In this document: one piece after another, positions 29,084-29,165 of the stretch
Layout of the letters: the number at the start of each line of letters is the position of its first letter
Position numbering within the stretch: the first letter of the stretch is position 1
Assembly (NCBI GenBank): GCA_015258065.1
Contig: JABZIZ010000025.1
Location: forward strand, 1 to 29,165
Length of the DNA: 29,165 bases
Reading direction: 5' to 3'
Source: Lachnospiraceae bacterium
GTDB lineage: Bacteria; Bacillota; Clostridia; Lachnospirales; Lachnospiraceae
Made by a program: the position numbers and the translations under genes
Notes under the pieces: generated by a model
The model's input: the letters and a program-made list of their open reading frames with translations, nothing else
The model's database searches: none
Told to the model about the DNA's origin: nothing

Positions 29084-29165
29084 TCAGTCCAAATCATTCG
29101 TCCGTTTCTGCCATTTCTCCAAAAATCCGGTTAATGATTTTACATCCAACCCTTGCGCAAACGTC
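29084..29165 (-). CDS. C-terminal end of a further paralogue in the array, partial at the right edge
   Basis: The last 27 codons read TFAQGLDVKSLTGFLEKWQK, then RTNDLD and stop, matching the end of the 203-residue copy except for the final residue (Asp for Val). The nucleotide match continues past the stop into the RBS of the next copy. The gene begins beyond base 29165. It shows that the array has at least two full-length members. Confidence 0.85.
   Translation of the reverse strand, partial: TFAQGLDVKSLTGFLEKWQKRTNDLD

Noticed and set aside
1..29165. CRISPR array, tRNA or rRNA genes, complete insertion sequence
   Set aside because: No regularly spaced repeats with unique spacers, no cloverleaf or rRNA-like stretch, and no transposase gene were seen on either strand.

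Overview
The window reads as a chromosomal segment of a Gram-positive anaerobe of the class Clostridia, most like Lachnospiraceae. This is an inference from gene content: a methionine synthase with its reactivation domain in a separate gene, a QueT-type transporter, LplB/LplC-type sugar permeases with no ATPase gene, strong GGAGG-type ribosome binding sites, and group II intron remnants beside terminators. No rRNA, tRNA or CRISPR array was seen.

Layout. (1) 1-9490, all on the minus strand: a D-Ala-D-Ala carboxypeptidase, then a PseC-like sugar aminotransferase, a YfhO-type membrane protein, GDP-L-fucose synthase, glmS and a WecE-like aminotransferase that runs off the left edge. These are nucleotide-sugar and envelope-glycan genes. 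(2) 9491-12780: a MATE exporter (+), a queT-like S component (-) and a GNAT acetyltransferase (-). Between them lie tandem repeats and a group II intron scrap. (3) 12963-17251: a methionine operon on the minus strand, metF, then the reactivation protein, then metH. (4) 17398-24441: a carbohydrate ABC transporter (binding lipoprotein and two permeases) and a PHP-type metallohydrolase on the minus strand. A GntR/LacI-type regulator diverges from the lipoprotein gene. A class II ketose-bisphosphate aldolase converges on, and overlaps, the regulator. (5) 24534-25589: a Phd/Doc toxin-antitoxin pair bracketed by two 79-bp direct repeats that split the aldolase gene from a divergent DeoR-type regulator. 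(6) 26393-28113: an EAL-domain remnant, an intact membrane GGDEF protein and the 5' part of a class C-like group II intron. (7) 28123-29165: a tandem array of a small unidentified protein family. It ends in a truncated copy and two very small coupled ORFs, closed by a 19-bp hairpin.

Three things stand out. Short tandem duplications, with units of 14 to about 60 bp, sit at many gene borders and often include the stop codon or the ribosome binding site of the neighbouring gene. The toxin-antitoxin module sits between two copies of a 79-bp segment that spans exactly the two outward -35 boxes of the original divergent promoters. The right edge holds a shrinking paralogue array with a chain of three tiny, apparently coupled ORFs, one of them a 27-residue membrane peptide.
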